From Pampus argenteus (lineage: Eukaryota > Chordata > Actinopteri > Scombriformes > Stromateidae), in assembly GCA_036937835.1 (NCBI GenBank), contig CM072863.1:16294001-16358000 (forward strand): a stretch of 64,000 nt of DNA, written 5' to 3'. The stretch's first letter is position 1. The number at the start of each line of letters is the position of its first letter. The notes below the pieces were generated by a model. That model did not search any database. It had not been told where the DNA came from and saw only the letters and a list, made by a program, of their open reading frames with translations. Shown one piece after another: positions 61,949 through 64,000 of the stretch. Made by a program: the position numbers and the translations under genes.

Positions 61949-62351
61949 ACACACCGACTGATTCATATGTTGATCTTGCTCAACTCAGGACTGAACTCAG
62001 TGTCTCTTATTGTAACTACAATGCTTTTCATTTTCTTCCTCTAGAAATGGAGTCAGATTGCTGTTAACTACTCGGTAGATACATGGCGTGCACATCCAAA
62101 CACAGAGCTAGAATTAAATGTGTTTTTATGTGTTTAGTATGAATACTTAACCTAGACAATTATACAGCAAATTCTAATGCAACATATGGAGCTAAATCTC
62201 ATCGGTGAACACATGCAATAAGTTGTGTGCTTCGTTCATTCCTCTTTGCCTGTAGCTGGAGTGAAATAGCCTTGATATTGACTTAAGGATCCTGGAAGCG
62301 ATGGTGTAAGAGCACCAGATGTCGGTCCCAGGTGGCCCGAGCCTTCAGGCT

Positions 62352-63703
62352 TTACTGGGAATGAGCCAGAGCTCCTGCACCCTGACCAAAGCCGAATCCC
62401 TTGGGACCAAAGTTCTTTGCATAACAAGCTGTCAATTAAAATACAATGAATCAGAAATGATAAATAGTTGAACAATATAGGAGCAGGTTATTACATAAAT
62501 CTATAAAATAAACTTGTTTTAACACTTGGAAAATAGATATTTCACTGCTCTCTGGTGGACAAACAAGGTAATGACAAACTTTGACATGTCTGTACTGTAA
62601 TTATCAACATAATACGCATAAATACTCCTGTATATAACCTGCGATAAACTAATATTTGCTCATATATTGGTGGCACTGATTTATTGGTTTAGCTTTATTG
62701 AAATAACTAATGATAAACATGAATTTTAAAATACAGTCTTCACATATCATCAAATGCGTAAGTCAAATGGCAAAAGGTTGCAGAGCTGGGCTTCTGAAAA
62801 AATACTTTGGCTTTGCACACTGAAGTTTTTTTGGTCGAGATCTGCAGTATGTTGTACATTTACTTCTTAGTAGTAATAAAAACTATTTTACTGCAGTATT
62901 GACTTATTGAACTGAAGATTTGCCAATTTTTATTTGTTTAATGAAGAATACTGTAAATCATTTCTCAGTAGTAACGGCTTGTAGTATTGATACACGCACA
63001 CCTTTACAGTAGATCTCCCCGTCTCTGTCGGCGACAGTCGTGGACTCCAGCCCTTTGCCACACTTGGCACAACGAAAGCAGCCCTTATGCCAGGACTGAG
63101 GAGAAAGCAGAGAGTTGGATCAAACACTGGGCCTGAAACAATCAATAAAACCTCCTATTGTTAAATCAATATGTAATTTACAAGATCTACAACTAGGATA
63201 ATGGTGTAGAATTTTCTTACATTGCCTCCACCGATAACCTTCTCTGCTGCGTACACTGTGTTGCCACACCGAAGACACACATCTGAGCCCCCCGCTTTGT
63301 GGGCAAACTTGGAGGCGTTGGGGTTATTTGTGGGGCAATGAGGAGCTTGTCTGTCAAGAAACATTATAGCTTTAAAGAAGGCAGTGAAGGGAATTCAACT
63401 GAGGAAATGGACGAACAAGGATCACTGATATTAAAACTATATAAATACAGCATGCAAACTTTTTTAATAATCTAAAGTAATAAATAAAATAAAGTAAAGT
63501 GCACATTTTACAGGAAAGGTGCTGTTTTACTAACACTTCAGGCTTGATTCCAAGTCCTTCTCCTCTGTCCATACTCAGAGTGCCGGCTCCACCTCCAAAG
63601 CCGTAGCCTTTTGGCCCATATTTCTTGCCATAGCATGATTTACAGTAGATCTCATCCACATGAACGGCCACTGTTGTGCTATCCAAGTTCTTTTTGCAGA
63701 CCA
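62352..63703 (-). CDS. csrp1: Cysteine and glycine-rich protein 1, 3' part
   Basis: CSRP1 is a two-LIM adaptor that binds alpha-actinin and zyxin on actin filaments and cooperates with SRF in smooth muscle. Four exons are present: 63703-63535, 63350-63221, 63095-63002, 62428-62352 (TAA), with joining phases. They encode VCKKNLDSTTVAVHVDEIYC (second half of LIM1), KSCYGKKYGPKGYGFGGG (the nuclear-localisation and Gly-rich stretch), then NPNASKFAHKAGGS and LIM2 with CLRC, WHKGC, CAKC and CKAC zinc ligands, ending YAKNFGPKGFGFGQGAGAL. About 37 N-terminal residues are missing, since the first coding exon lies beyond position 64000. The first donor read here (gttagt at 63534) is non-optimal. The family also has CSRP2 and CSRP3; synteny with tnni1 and the tail favour csrp1. 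Confidence 0.93.
62429..63001 (-). other. csrp1: Last intron of csrp1
   Basis: AT-rich, with no other feature recognised. Confidence 0.6.
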
Positions 63704-63958
63704 CTGACCGCAAAGGAAAGTGAGAAAAAACAACAACTAGAAGTACAAATCTGTTTTAGATAACAAGCATCTACGACAAACAGAACAAAATTGACTCAAA
63801 AACCATCCTTGACTATTTTTTTTCCCTCCACAGATGATGTGATTACCACAAACTATGCATGACTTTAAAGAAAATTAAATGGCACACCACCACGTGCTTA
63901 ACTGGCACAGATAAATACTTGTCTGTGGTTGAAGGGGAATTATGTGCACCTTCCTCTG

Positions 63959-63968
63959 CCATATAAGG
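63959..63968. promoter_or_regulatory. csrp1: Perfect CArG box (SRF site) in a csrp1 intron
   Basis: CCATATAAGG fits CC(A/T)6GG exactly. It lies about 255 bases upstream (in gene sense) of the second-LIM1-half exon. The mouse gene is known to have a CArG-dependent intronic enhancer active in arterial smooth muscle, so this site is a good candidate for the fish counterpart. Confidence 0.5.
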
Positions 63969-64000
63969 AAGCCTTTGTCACATGTTTCCAGTGTATCCAA

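Larger units (their letters stand above)
59000..62200. other. Intergenic region between tnni1 and csrp1
   Basis: No coding gene was found in 3 kb. Human PHLDA3 lies in this interval; no trace is visible. A SINE-like tail, an ATATG pentamer repeat and a TATC-type repeat are listed separately. Confidence 0.45.

Noticed and set aside
61843..62067. Frame rich in Ser, Leu, Tyr and Ile near 61.9 kb
   Set aside because: It is a translation of the TATC-type repeat.
1..64000. CRISPR arrays, operons, tRNA and rRNA genes
   Set aside because: No regularly spaced repeats or RNA-gene signatures were seen. The window is a vertebrate genome segment.

Overview
The window is vertebrate nuclear DNA, almost certainly from a teleost fish. 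The genes are split into short exons with GT-AG introns. Microsatellites and fish-type retroposon tails are common. The predicted proteins match vertebrate families exon by exon but differ from mammals at many positions. I found no bacterial features, CRISPR array, tRNA or rRNA.

Layout. 0-0.45 kb: one possible 3' coding exon of an unidentified plus-strand gene. About 1.9-29.6 kb: tead3 (+), a TEA-domain transcription factor of the Hippo/YAP pathway, with candidate non-coding 5' exons near 2 kb and coding exons from 13.9 to 27.6 kb. About 30.3-36.9 kb: smpd2 (+), neutral sphingomyelinase. 37.7-45.9 kb: pkp1 (+), the desmosomal armadillo protein plakophilin 1; its probable 3' UTR contains a broken antisense transposon-like reading frame. 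46.7-52.6 kb: tnnt2-type troponin T (-). 55.3-58.9 kb: tnni1, slow skeletal troponin I (-). 62.3-64 kb: the 3' four coding exons of csrp1 (-), a two-LIM muscle protein whose first exons lie past the right edge.

The pkp1-tnnt2-tnni1-csrp1 block keeps the order seen on human 1q32, including the old TnT/TnI gene pair. tead3 (human 6p21) and smpd2 (human 6q21) sit next to it here but not in human. The right half is therefore a muscle gene cluster: thin-filament regulators plus a LIM cofactor.

The strongest unusual signals are in tead3. Two adjacent 63-nt exons encode alternative versions of the same part of the DNA-binding domain, one TEAD3-like and one TEAD1/2/4-like, and only one carries an RRKS PKA-type site. 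They are separated by a 152-nt intron with a long pyrimidine tract. Translation must begin at an ATT codon in a perfect Kozak context. A 12-nt microexon and a 57-nt symmetric cassette exon add further variants. A second strong signal is a 0.47-kb segment from just upstream of the tnnt2 promoter that has been copied into a tnni1 intron, flanked there by a perfect 23-bp target duplication. All protein reconstructions were done by hand from the sequence; gene names rest on family knowledge, not on a database search.
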